Shown here: one piece after another, positions 10,897 to 21,698 of the stretch
Numbering within the stretch: position 1 is the stretch's first letter
How the letters are laid out: every line of letters begins with the position of its first letter
Assembly (NCBI RefSeq): GCF_030272615.1
Contig: NC_081412.1
Span: forward strand, 686,520,583-686,584,582
Direction of reading: 5' to 3'
Length of the DNA: 64,000 nt
From: Cryptomeria japonica
Lineage: Eukaryota; Streptophyta; Pinopsida; Cupressales; Cupressaceae
Translations under genes and position numbers: made by a program
The notes under the pieces: model-generated
The model's database searches: none
What the model was told of the DNA's origin: nothing
The model's input: only the letters and a program-made list of their open reading frames with translations

Positions 10897-12454
10897 TGGT
10901 GCAAGAGCACCCTTCCAAGGGCTCCCACTATTTTTTTTTTATTGTGTTTTTGCTTCCTAATGAATCCATTGTATATAGAATAAGAGCCATGTGCTCATCG
11001 GTCCTAGTTAAGGTCCTAGTTGAGGTCCTAGGGTCATGAGTCAAAAGTTGAGTTTTTTTGGAAATAGAGGGTATGTGTGTCTTTGAGGTGTTTAGGGGTC
11101 CTTCTTAGCATGTTCGTGTCCTTAGGTTTTCCCAATATGGGTCTAGGAGTCGAGAAAAGCAACATTGAGAAAGTTGCTCAAAAGTTGCAAAAGTTGCATG
11201 ACAACTTTTTCACCATGAGGTCAAAATCTTTAATGTGGCATGGACAACCCTAATATGGGAACAAAAATTGAGGAAAAGGTGCTATAAGTAATAACAAACC
11301 CTAAGTTAAGGGGTTGGATGTCAAATATTGTACGACCCAAGCAAAGTGACTTGACTGTGACTGCAGTTTTGTTGCCAGTCGACACAAATGGAGTAAAAGA
11401 AGAATGTTTATGGATTGATTTTCATGCAAAACTATGTGGAGTGTCTTGTATGGTGTGTTCACTTTCATTTTGAAAAATTATATTAGGTTTTGGTTTGTAA
11501 GTGAGGTGTGTTTGTAAATATTTTGTAAGTTGCAATCTCTCTGTCCAGTTTTGGACTGGTTTGAATAAATGGGTTCATAACTCCATTCCCGATTGTGGAT
11601 TCACTATGAAACCATGGGAATGAGAGTAAAAACCCTGTACTATAGTTCAATGCAAGCAGGGCCCTTGAAAATGCAAGGAGGCCAACTAAAGACCCATTCC
11701 TAGGCAAGACTGGATAGTGCCCGGCTAGGAAGGGTTAAGTTGTAGAGGTCTTGGAGAGCAAGGAAGGTTAGAGGAGGAGGCACCCTCTAGAGGAGTTGTA
11801 GAGGGGTAAGTGGAGTACCATTGGTGTGAAGGAGGAGCTTCCACCAATTCAAACAAGGTGGCAAGAGCATCAAACCCACACTGTGACCCTGGCAGGCCTA
11901 GAAAACCCTCCTAAAAACCCTTAAAAACCTCAAAATCCACCTAGGGAAATGTAAACCTGGAAAATACTTGAGTACTTGCCAAATGAATAGAAGGTCTTTT
12001 GGGAAGTTTCAAAAGAAAGTGCATCATTTGTGAGAGGGAGCCCTAAAGGACTGGGTAGGAGGCCTAATTGGTCTTAATCCTTGTAGCCCTATTTTGTAGG
12101 CAAAACACAAAATAGTGAAATCGGTAAGGGGTTGGAAGCTTGAAACCTCTTGGGGGCACATGAATGGGTGGAGAAACCATGAAATAGACCTGACCTAACC
12201 TTTCTAAGACCTAGGAAGGTGTGGAACAAGCCTAACCCTTATTGGCCTAAGTAAGGGTTTCTTGAATCTCATGAGTAGGTGAGACCTTAGGAGTAGTTTT
12301 GCAACTTGTTGGTGGGTGGATTGGGCAAGGTCAAGGGATTCCATAAGTAAGGGAAGTCCTAGAGACACTAGGGTGTGGTTAGAACACCTGGTGATCCAAG
12401 GAAAGGATCCAAGAGCATAGACTAGGCTAGTCTTTCCCAAACCCCATCCCATCA
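10897..12454 (+). repeat. Chromovirus 5' LTR (1558 bp)
   Basis: Starts TGGTGCAAGAG, ends CATCCCATCA, and is followed by GAT and the primer-binding site. Aligns throughout with 17150-18729. Confidence 0.95.
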
Positions 12455-12457
12455 GAT

Positions 12458-12469
12458 TGGTATCAGAGC
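12458..12469 (+). other. Chromovirus primer-binding site (initiator tRNA-Met type)
   Basis: TGGTATCAGAGC, the common plant Met-tRNA primer site, starts three bases after the 5' LTR. Confidence 0.92.
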
Positions 12470-12494
12470 AAGTTAAAGATTTGTTGGACTGTGT

Positions 12495-13590
12495 ATGTCT
12501 CTATATACTAGTGAATCAGTAGGGGAGAGTAGAATGGTCACTAATGCAGAGCTGGCTAGGGAGGTAGAAGAGAAGAAGGAGAAGAATAAACTCCTTGAAG
12601 AAGCTATGAGTGAGATAAGGATAAACTGCAGGAAGTGGTGGATCAAAGGACACAAGGACCTTGGGGTGAAGACACCAAAGATAAAGGCAAGAAAACCATT
12701 GACATAGATGACATTATACCTAAACCATATCCCTTGTTTAATAAAGAACCATTTGTAAAGGCTATTAAGGCATTGAACACCAAAGCTTTTGAAGGATTGC
12801 CACATTTTAGTGGAAGGATGGACATTGACACTGTCATGGGATGGATTGAGGGCATGGAAAACCACTTTGAGTGTGAGGGAGTGATAGAGGCTCAAAAGGT
12901 TAAGGTTGCCAAATCAAGATTAAGGGGAGCAACTTTAACATGGTGGAAGTACCTGCAAGAAGAGAGAGTTAGCATGGGGAAGCTACCTATTGCCAATTGG
13001 AAGGCCATAGTGAGTAAGATCAAGGAGAACTACTTACCAGAGGATTATGAAGTTCAAATTCATAAGAAGAGATAGGGATTGAAGAAAAAAGACCTTGATA
13101 TGACCTCCTACACTGAAGAATTTCAAAAACTTTGTCTTAGATCCAAAGTCCAAGAAGATGAATCTATTAAGGTGGCTAGGTATCTAAGTGGCCTAAAGTG
13201 GAACATTCAAGAGGAGATAAGCCTATGGAATGCTACTACTGTTCAAAATGTCATCAGCTTGTTGTTAAGGTGGAAGAGAGGAACAAAAGGAAAGGAGACT
13301 CCAATAACAGGGGTAGAGGCAGAGGTAGAGAACAAATGAATCACCGAGGTGGTTACCAAAGCAAGGCAAATGAGCAGAGGAACCAAGGAGAAGCCAAGTT
13401 GACTGAACATGGCAGTGAAACCAATCTTAGAGGGGGCCATTCTAGAGGAAGAGGTGCACAAGGTGGTCCAAGTAGGGGTAGAGGTACCAGCAGAGGTAAC
13501 TCCTACTTTGCAACTATGAAGTGTTACAACTGTGGACAATTGGGACACTCGGCATATAGATGCCCTGACAAGCCTACATCATCCAATAGT
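12495..13590 (+). pseudogene. Chromovirus gag (capsid and nucleocapsid), broken
   Basis: Structural protein that packages element RNA. The frame opens at ATG 12495, shifts near 12625, meets TAG at 13073-13075 and shifts again near 13247; each shift equals loss of one base. The capsid region contains the retrotransposon-gag pattern LRGATLTWWKYLQEE near 12920-12970. An Arg/Gly-rich stretch (about 13305-13500) leads to the zinc knuckle CYNCGQLGHSAYRC at 13522-13563, an intact CCHC box. The TAG at 13073 falls where related proteins have Gln, so it is probably a decayed CAG. Not functional. Confidence 0.9.
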
Positions 13591-14106
13591 TCAAAGAGAG
13601 TTGCTTATGCACATGAAGACTCTTCAAATAGCAAGACACCTGAGGTGGACCATATTGAATCAGAGATTGGAGAAAATCTGATGTTCAATAGGGTCTTGAT
13701 AAGACAGCCAGTCAAGAATGAACCTAAGCATAGGAGAGCATTTTTTAGGGTGAGATGCAAGATTCTTGGTAAAGTCTGCAAGGTGATAGTTGATTCAAGG
13801 TCAATTGATAACATAATTTCAAAGGAGGTAACTAAGAAGTTGAAACTCACAAGGATACCCCACACTAACCCATACAAGGTGACATGGTTGAATCATGAGC
13901 AGAGTGTGCTAGTCAATGAACAGACTTGGGTAGAGTTTTCTATTGGAGGATACAAGGATAAGATCCTTTGTGATGTGTTGCCCATGGATGTTTGTCACCT
14001 ATTGCTAGGTAGACCTTGGCAATTTGATAGGAAGGTGATCTATGATGGAGAGAAGAACTCCATTTCCTTCAAGAAGGACAGCAAGACCTTTAAGATTAGT
14101 CTTTGA
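13591..14106 (+). pseudogene. Chromovirus aspartic protease, active site altered
   Basis: Retropepsin-like domain after gag. The flap and C-terminal pattern DVCHLLLGRPWQFDRKVIYD near 13986-14045 is typical of Ty3 protease. The active site reads V-D-S-R-S-I-D (Asp codon 13792-13794), where the family has D-S/T-G-S/A-T. Gly is Arg and Thr is Ile, both explicable by single transitions. The frame ends at TGA 14104-14106, and pol continues in the frame one base lower, so there is another apparent one-base loss at the junction. Confidence 0.85.
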
Positions 14107-15640
14107 CAAAGAATGAAGAGGAAACTTCAAGAACACCTAGTGTCTTATTGGCTACTGGTAAAGAGTTCTTACACTTGCTACATGAGGAGGAGATAGTGAA
14201 GTGTGCCATCTTTGTGAGTCCAAAGGAGGAAGAAGACAAGTTGCAGGAAGAAGTACCCAAGGAGGTGAAACAAATGTTGCAAGAGTATAAGGACATAGTG
14301 AGTGATGGAGCACATGCAACACTCCCACCAAGAAGGTCTATAAGTCATCAAATAGACTTTGTTCCCAGAGAATCCCTACCTAACAAAGTTGCATATAAGC
14401 TCACACCTAACCAAAACAAGGAAGTAGCAAGGCAAGTGCAGGAGTTATTGGAACAAGGACTGATTAAGAAGAGCATCAGCCCATGTACAGTCCCAGTAGT
14501 GCTAGCATCAAAGAAGGGAGGCAAGTGGAGACTTTGCACTGACTCAAGGGAAATCAATAGGATCACCATAAGGTATAGGTTTCCTATTCCAAGAATAGAG
14601 GATTTGATGGACTGTTTAGGAGGTGCTATGTATTTTACCAAGTTGGACCTTAAAAGTGGTTATCACCGGATTAGAATCAAGGAGGGTGATGAGTGGAAGA
14701 CTGCTTTCAAGACCACATAAGGGTTGTATGAATGGCTTGTGATGCCATTTGGACTCACCAATGCCGCAAGCACCTTCATGAGGTTGATGAATGAGGTGTT
14801 AAAGGATTTCACGGGTAGGTTTGTGGTGGTGTACCTAGATGACATTCTCATCTATAACAGAACCAAAGAGGAGCACCTTGAGCATTTGAGGTTAGTCTTA
14901 GAGAGGTTACATGAGGAGAAGTTATCCATCAACCTAGAGAAGTGTGACTTCTTGAAGCAAGAGCTGGTCTACTTAGGATTTGTGGTGTCTAAGGGAACCT
15001 TGAAGATGGATCCAAGAAAAGTGGAGGCAATCTTGAATTGGCTTGCACCTAGAACAGGGACTGAAGTTAGGAGTTTCCATGGTTAAGCCCAATTCTATAG
15101 AAAGTTTGTGAGGAACTTTAGTGGCATATGTGCACCAGTCCTTGACACCATAAAAGGAGGCCTCAAAACTAAGTTTAGATGGACTGAGCAGGTTGACAAA
15201 GCATTCCAATTGTTGAAGCAAGAAGTAGCCACAAAACCTATACTTCTCCTACCTACCTTTGATAAGCTATTCACATTGGAGTTTGATGCAAGTGGAATTG
15301 CAGTAGGGGGTGTATTGAGTCAAGAGGGAAGACCTATGGCATTTTTCAGTGAGAAGCTCAATGAAGCAAAGAAGAAGTACTTAGCCTATGACCTAGAGTT
15401 GTATGCATTAGTGTAGTCTCTAAAGAAATGGAGGCATTGCCTACTTCCAAAGGAATTTGTGGTGTTCACAAACAACCAGGCATTGAGTTACATTAACACT
15501 CAAGATAAGCTTAGAAATAGGCATTTGAAATGGATGGAATACCTCCAATCCTTCACCTTCACCATCAAGCATAAGAAGGGGCAACTCAACAAAGTGGCAG
15601 ATGCTTTAAGCAGGAAGTTGTTGACAGTTCAAGAACTACA
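14107..15640 (+). pseudogene. Chromovirus reverse transcriptase and RNase H
   Basis: One frame interrupted by TAA at 14718, TAA at 15084 and TAG at 15414. RT motifs in order: [47 protein letters not shown] and the catalytic YLDDILIY (Tyr codon at 14832), all intact. RNase H follows with EFDASGIAVGGVLSQEGRPM, DLELYALV, FTNNQALSYI (the family has T-D at this point, here T-N) and VADALSRK. TAA 14718 and TAG 15414 stand where relatives have Gln, consistent with C-to-T decay; TAA 15084 stands where Leu is usual. Copies RNA into DNA in a living element; dead here. Confidence 0.93.
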
Positions 15641-17129
15641 GTTGCAGAGCATAGGAATAATAGGTTTGAAGGACCTCTATGAAGGAGATGAAGACTTCTC
15701 ATCAGCTTATAAGGTTTGCAAGGAGTTTGAGAACCATTTCCATGGTGAGTATGCAGATTACACTCTCCAAAATGGTCTCTTGTTCAAGGGTAATCAGTTG
15801 TGTGTGCCAAGAGGATCCATGAGGGAAAACCTCATCCAAGAGAAACACAATGACAGTTTAAGTGGACACTTTAGAGTCAAAAAAACCTTGGACTTAGTAC
15901 AGAGGTACTACTATTGGCCCAAGTTGCCAAGAGATGTGAAGAGGTATGTGGAGCAATGTGGTGTGTGTCAAAGAGCAAAAGGAGGATCAAGCAATGCTGG
16001 TCTCTATCAACCATTACCGGTCCCAAATAGGCCTTGGGAATGCATAAGCATGGACTTTGTAGTAGGACTTCCCAAGACAAAGACAGGTATGGACAACATC
16101 TATGTGGTAGTACATAGATTTTCCAAGATGAGCCATTTCATTCCATGTAAGACTAAACATGATGCTAGCTATGTTGCACATCTCTTCTTTAAAGAGATTG
16201 TTAGGATTCATGGACTCCCTTTAAGCATTGTTTCAGACAAGGACAACAAGTTCATGGGCCATTTTTGGCAAACATTATGGAGGAGACTTGGAACTAACCT
16301 CTCATTTAGATCAGCTTACCATCCACAAACTGATGGTCAAACTGAAGTCATCAATAGGGTGTTAGGCAATTTGTTGAGGTGTTTAACTAAGGAGTATGGA
16401 CAGACATGGGACCTAATCATTCCTCAAGCAGAGTATGCATATAATGATAGTGTAAATAGGACCACTAGGAGAAGTCCTTTTGAGGTTGTTTGTGGTAGAC
16501 ATCCAAGAGGAGTGTGTGAACTTAGGGAACTTGGTTCCATGGAGATGCAGAGTGGGCAAGCAGAGGACTTCACTCAAACCATCAAGGAAGTTCAAGAGCA
16601 AGTCAAGAAAGCCATCCTTGAATCCAGTCAAAAACTGAAGGTCAAAATGGATGAGAAAAGGAGAGAGGTTTAGTTCAAGGTGGGTGACTTTGTGATGGTC
16701 CATTTGAGAAAAGCTAGGATGCAAAGTGGTAAGCCTACCAAACTGCAAATAAAGAGGGTAGGACCTTGTAGAATTCTGGCAAAATATGGTGAGAATGCCT
16801 ATAAGGTTGAACTTCCTTCAGACTTAGCCATTTCACCAGTCTTCAATGTTGCTGATATGATCATGTACAAGGGTGAGATAGAAGGGCAGACTGAGAACCA
16901 AGCCAAGGTACTACAAGACTTGGATGTGAATTCCTTACCTCAAGTGAAGCAGCCTATAGCAGAAGAGATCTTGGAGTCAAGGGTGAAGAAGTCTACTAGA
17001 CACCAGGTCTATATGGAGCACTTAGTGAAGTGGGCAGGTCAACTTGTATCTGAAGCTACTTGGGTAGAGGAGAGAAAGTTCAAGAAGCTTGGCATTGATC
17101 TGGCTCTTCTCACTCCCCTAATTCCTTAG
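15641..17129 (+). pseudogene. Chromovirus integrase with C-terminal chromodomain
   Basis: Zinc-binding HHCC module (H near 15846 and 15867, CGVCQRAK near 15957-15980), then the catalytic core with the three acidic residues present: MDFVVGLP, SDKDNKF and TDGQTEVINR. TAG at 16671-16673 breaks the frame before GDFVMVHLRKARM and the GPY/F-like RVGPCRILAKYG. A chromodomain follows at about 16960-17100, including VYMEHLVKWAGQ and SEATWVEE. Chromodomains of this class are thought to steer insertion to particular chromatin; that is family knowledge. The stop stands where Gln is expected. Confidence 0.92.
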
Positions 17130-17136
17130 TTTGTTG

Positions 17137-17149
17137 CAAAGGGGGAGTA
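17137..17149 (+). other. Chromovirus polypurine tract
   Basis: CAAAGGGGGAGTA directly precedes the 3' LTR start TGGTGTAGG at 17150. It primes plus-strand synthesis in this element class. Confidence 0.9.
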
Positions 17150-18729
17150 TGGTGTAGGAGAACCCTTCTAAGGGCTCCCACCATTTTTTTTTTATTGTGT
17201 TTTTGCTTCTCAATGAAGCCATTGTATATAGAATAAGAGCCATGTGCTCATTGGTCCTAGTTAAGGTCCTAGTTGAGGTCCTAGGGTCATGAGTCAAAAG
17301 TTGAGTTTTTTTGGAAATAGAGGGTATGTGTGCCTTTGAGTTGTTTATGGGTCCTTCTTAGCATGTTGGTGTCCTTAGGTTTTCCCAATATGTGTCTAGG
17401 AGTCAAGAAAAGCAACATTGAGAAAGTTGCTCAAAAGTTGCAAAAGTTGCATGACAACTTTTTCACCATGAGGTCAAAATATTTAATGTGGTGTGGACAA
17501 CCCTAATATGGGCACATAGACTGAGGCAAAGGTACTATAAGTAATTGCAAACCCTAAGTTAAGGGGTTGGATGTCAGATATTGTACGGCCCAAGCAAAGT
17601 GACTTGACTATTACTGCAGTTTTGTTGTCAGTAGACACAAATGGAGTAAAAGAAGAATGTTTATGGATTGATTTTCATGCAAAACTATGTGGAGTGTCTT
17701 GTATGGTCTGTTCACTTTCATTTTGAGAAATTATATTAGGTTTTGGTTTGTAAGTGAGGCGTGTTTGTAAATATTTTGTAAGTTGCAATCTCTTTGTCCA
17801 GTTTTGGATTGGTTTGAATAAATGGGTTCATAACTCCATTCCCCATTGTGGAATCACCATGAAACCATGGGGAATGAGAGTAAAGACCCTGTACAATAGT
17901 TAAATGCAAGCAAGGCCCTTTAAAATGCAAGGAGGCCAACTAAAGACCCATTCCTAGGCGAGACTGGACAGTGCCCGGCTAGGAAGGGTTAAGTTGTAGA
18001 GGTCTTGGAGAGCAAGGAAGGTCAGAGGAGGAGGCACCCTCTGGAGGAGTTGTAGAGGGGTAAGTGGAGTACCATTTGTGTGAAGGAGGAGCTTCCACCA
18101 ATTTAGACAAGGCAGCAAGAGCATCAAACCCACACTGTGACCCTGGCAGGCCTAGAAAACCCTCCTAAAAACCCTTAAAAACCTTAAAATCCACCTAGGG
18201 AAATGTACAGACACTTGGAGGCCTAAAACCTAGAAAATCCTTGAGTCCTTGCCAAATGAATAGCAAGTATTTTGGGAATTTTCACAAGGAAGTGCATCAT
18301 TTGTGAGAGGGAGCCCTGAAGGATCGGGTAGGAGGCCCTAATTGGTCTTAATCCTTGTAGCCCTATTTTGTAGGCAAAACACAAAATAGTGAAATTGGTA
18401 AGGGGTTGGAAGCTTGAAACCTCTTGGGGGCACATGAATGGGTGGAAAAACCATGAAATATACCTTACCTAACCTTGCTAAGACCTAGGAAGGTATGGAA
18501 CAAGCCTAACCCTTATTGGCCTAAGTAAGGGTTTCTTGAATCTCATGAGTAGGTGAGACCTTAGGAGTAGTTTTGCAACTTGTTGGTGGGTGGATTGGGC
18601 AAGGTCAGGGGATTCCATAAGTAGGGGAAGTCCTAGAGACCCTAGGGTGTGGTTAGAACACCTGGTGATCCAAGGAAATGATCCAAGAGCATAGACTAGG
18701 CTAGTCTATCCTAAATCCCCATCCCATTA
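17150..18729 (+). repeat. Chromovirus 3' LTR (1580 bp)
   Basis: Starts TGGTGTAGGAG, ends CATCCCATTA; the terminal CA has become TA. Followed by the target duplication GAAAC at 18730-18734. Confidence 0.95.
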
Positions 18730-18734
18730 GAAAC

Positions 18735-19713
18735 CCCATGTGAGATTCAACAATTATTGTCTCAACCTACCATAGGATTTGTACTTGCTTATGCATTTTG
18801 TTTTTCAAATATTGTGTTTTCTATGTCTATGACATGTTCAGAATGGTCAAAAATTGAAGAAAATCATCATCTAAAAATGAGCAAAAATGTAATAGCTTGC
18901 TGAAAGATTTGGAAAGAATCCTTGAAACATAGTCACAATAGTGCTTTCAAGCAACAAAATAGTGCTTTTATCCCATAAGTTAACACTCTTTACCACAAGA
19001 GTTAGCACAAAGGCTTTTTCATATCTAAAACAAAGCATATCAAACCAAAATTTCAGAATCAGTATCAAAACACTTCTTGAGTAGATTTGTCTTTAAACTA
19101 TCATACATTTTCAAACTAGTTCAGTAACTAGGTCACCAATCCAACAAGATATTTCCAAAAAGGTTTCTATAAGCATAAAATATTCAACAAGCTACTGATT
19201 CAAACATCTTAAGTGCAAAAATCAGCATCATTGTCAAGTTTCTCATTAGGATATATCAAATCTTCTATCACAAAGCTTGATCAATCCATCTTGTGTTCAT
19301 TATCTTGGATATATCTTTCCTATTTTGAACCTAGGTTATATCAAAATCAGAACTACACCAACATTGGAATCAAGCAAACTTGTAAACTATCATATGCTTA
19401 TATAACTTTTAAGTATCGCCTTAAGAAAAGAAAACCTAGTTATAAAGCTACTTAGAAAAGAATAAGATTCTTGTATATCGATCGCAAGATCTTATTAAAA
19501 CATAGGACATTCCTACACCGGTTTCATCACTGTTTACGTGGTTGCGGGACAGAATTTGATGGAGAAATTTTGCAAGGACGTGCTTTTCAACAAAGAGATG
19601 CTTTATCAGAATGAACAAACAATATTGGTAAAATTAACAAAGCATATCTTCCTAAACCAATAATCACCTATTGAGTTGTCTTTAGAAAACTTCAAAAATT
19701 TTGAAACAATCAC
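18735..19713 (+). other. Tat 5' untranslated leader, second part
   Basis: The leader resumes after the chromovirus. It holds further 'tagtgctttt' repeats (about 18930-19010) and no supported gene, and ends at the gag ATG at 19714. Confidence 0.7.
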
Positions 19714-20455
19714 ATGCCAGTTTGGACTAGAGCTCAATACGAACAACTGAGAAAACAACAAAAATAATTGGAGGAAGAAAATAATCTGATGTTCCAAACT
19801 TTTGGGTATACGGTTGTTGATGAAGAAGCGATCAATAACACTGTTAGAGACCTTGAGCAAGATTTCAAATTTGATAGACTAATGGAAAAATTATTGGCAA
19901 AACAAAAAGAGAAATATATTTTGATGTTGGCAAAATCAGGAGCTAAATTACCACAAGACTTTAACATAGAAAGCTTGAAACAAGATGCGGAGGCAAGTAA
20001 CACCCAAAACGTAGATGATACAAATAATCAAGATGTAAACAAAGAAAGTCATGAAGAGACAAGAAAAGAATGTGCTGACACAAGAAGAGAGTGTAGTGAT
20101 AGAAGAATTTACGAAGAGACAACCTGAGAAACCATATGGATAATCCGTTATTAAACCTCACTCAACAAATGCAAACTATACAACAACAAATACAAGATAT
20201 GCAGAATGGAACAAGCTCGAAGAAGTATTTATTGGAAGATATCTACCCATATTCTTTTGATAAAAGTCTAAATATGATACCATTTCCACAGCATTGCGAG
20301 ATCCCTAAATATGACAAATACGATGGAAAATCTGATTCTCAGGATCACATTAAGGAGTTTTGTACTATGAGTATGGAATTTGTGCACGACAAGACTTACC
20401 TGATGCATCTTTTCCCTAGAAGTTTAAATGGAGAATCAATGGAATGGTTTTCAAG
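19714..20455 (+). pseudogene. Tat gag, N-terminal part
   Basis: ATG at 19714 begins MPVWTRAQYEQLRKQQK, then TAA (Gln expected) and a charged helical region; the same segment is recognisable in element D (KQGAKLPPDYN there, KSGAKLPQDFN here). A frame change near 20125 leads to the capsid region with IPKYDKYDGKSDSQDHIKEF and NGESMEWFSRL. The gag then breaks off, and about 150 residues expected from element D are missing before it resumes near 27990. Confidence 0.88.
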
Positions 20456-20640
20456 ATTGCTGTTGAGATTGGTGAATAGGAATCCTGGTTTACATTACCA
20501 AGTACTCACCTTTCTCTGTCTGTCTTCAAGAATTGATGGCAATACAAATATCAATGCCTTTGATTGTTGCTGAGATTGGTAAATAGGAATCCTGGTTTAC
20601 ATTACCAAGTATTCTCCTTGCTCTGTCTGTCTTCAGCTTT
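20456..20640. repeat. Imperfect tandem duplication at the left junction of copia B
   Basis: A segment with the core 'aataggaatcctggtttaca' and 'tctgtctgtcttca' occurs twice, at about 20455-20534 and 20564-20638. It matches neither Tat gag nor the copia B LTR and lies where the copia 3' LTR should be. Confidence 0.75.
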
Positions 20641-20869
20641 CTACTGGTTCACCTAATCAGACACATAATTCTTCTCCTTAATCACATAATTCTTCTCCCC
20701 CTTTGACAATATTATCAAAGTGAAAGTTAAAAACATGTAATTCTTCTCTCACTATTCATCAATATCATTCTACAACTTGATGCTCCCCCTGTGGAATACA
20801 TCCACTTCTTCATCAATCCATGTAAAATTCTGCAAGTGGTTCAGGGACTGATGTAATCAGCATCATGCT

Positions 20870-21348
20870 CAACTAAATTCATGAAGAGGGACAACCCCCA
20901 TTTGACTTCTAAGATACTTGAAAATGGTCTTAGGTAGAAGTTTGGTAAAGATATCTGCAAGTTGCTCCTTGGTAGAAACATGCTCCAAGATGACATTTTT
21001 ACATTAAAATTTTTCCCTCAAGAAGTGATATTTCAATTCAATGTGCTTAGTCCTTGCATGCAAAACAAGATTTTTTGAAATGTTTATTGCACTTGTATTA
21101 TCACACAAAATCTTTATTGGTTATGAGATTTCCATCTTCAAACCTTCCAAAATGTGCCTCATTCACATAGCTTGTGTGCAATTCATATAAGTTGCTACAT
21201 ACTCAGCTTCAACAGTAGATTGTGAAGTACAACTCTTCTTTTTACTACTCCATGAAACTAGCCTTCCTCCTAGAAAGAATGCTCCACCGGTAATACTCTT
21301 CTGCTCATCAATATTTCCTGCCCAATCAACATTTGTGTATGCTTTCAA
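20870..21348 (-). pseudogene. Copia B RNase H and C-terminus
   Basis: Copia RNase H motifs AYTNVDWAGNIDEQKSITGG, VSWSSKKKSCTSQSTVEAEY and, after a stop, ILCDNTSAINISKN and the downstream TKHIELKYHFLREK. Stops interrupt it after YMNCTQAM and elsewhere. The acidic residues of the core are present. Confidence 0.85.
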
Positions 21349-21363
21349 ATCAAAATTTTCACC

Positions 21364-21681
21364 TTATGGATACCATAACCCATAGTCAACAATACCTTTC
21401 AGATATCTAAAAATTCTCTTGGTTGCCATCAAATGTGCCTCCTTTGGATTTTTGTGAAATCTAGCAACAATACCAACTGCATGGGCAATATCTGGTTGAC
21501 TATGAACAACATAGTGTAATTTGCCAATCATTGACCTGTATTCCTTTTCATCTACAGACTTAGATGCATCTTCCTTGGACAATTTATAGCCTGTAACCAT
21601 TGGGGTTCCAACTGGTTTACAATCACTCAGACTGAAAGTCTTCAAAACCTCTTTCACATACTTGGATTGGGTAATGAAAAT
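21364..21681 (-). pseudogene. Copia B reverse transcriptase, C-terminal part
   Basis: Contains GIFITQSKYVKEVLKTFSLS, DCKPVGTPM, EYRSMIGKLHYVV and QPDIAHAVGIVARF, the well-conserved thumb and connection of copia RT. It is separated from the N-terminal part (23241-23807) by the retroposed insertion. The frame joins correctly across the 17-base target duplication. Confidence 0.9.
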
Positions 21682-21698
21682 ACCATTCTTCATATGTT

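Larger units (their letters stand above)
10897..18729 (+). mobile_element. Chromodomain Ty3/gypsy retrotransposon (chromovirus), 7.8 kb, full length but defective
   Basis: LTRs 10897-12454 and 17150-18729, flanked by GAAAC at 10892-10896 and 18730-18734. Met-type primer-binding site at 12458, polypurine tract at about 17137-17147. Gag, protease, RT, RNase H, integrase and a C-terminal chromodomain follow in that order. By eye the LTRs differ at about 25 of the first 400 aligned bases. The 3' LTR has 22 extra bases near 18210, which accounts for the length difference. Five in-frame stops and three frame changes disable it. Its insertion splits the Tat leader. Confidence 0.95.

Noticed and set aside
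11483-11707. Minus-strand frame shared with 17736-17939
   Set aside because: Both lie in the two chromovirus LTRs at the same offset; LTR identity explains it.
12495-14110. Programmed frameshifting between chromovirus gag, protease and pol
   Set aside because: There are three changes at unrelated places, two of them inside gag, next to stops; decay is simpler, and related elements are usually one frame.
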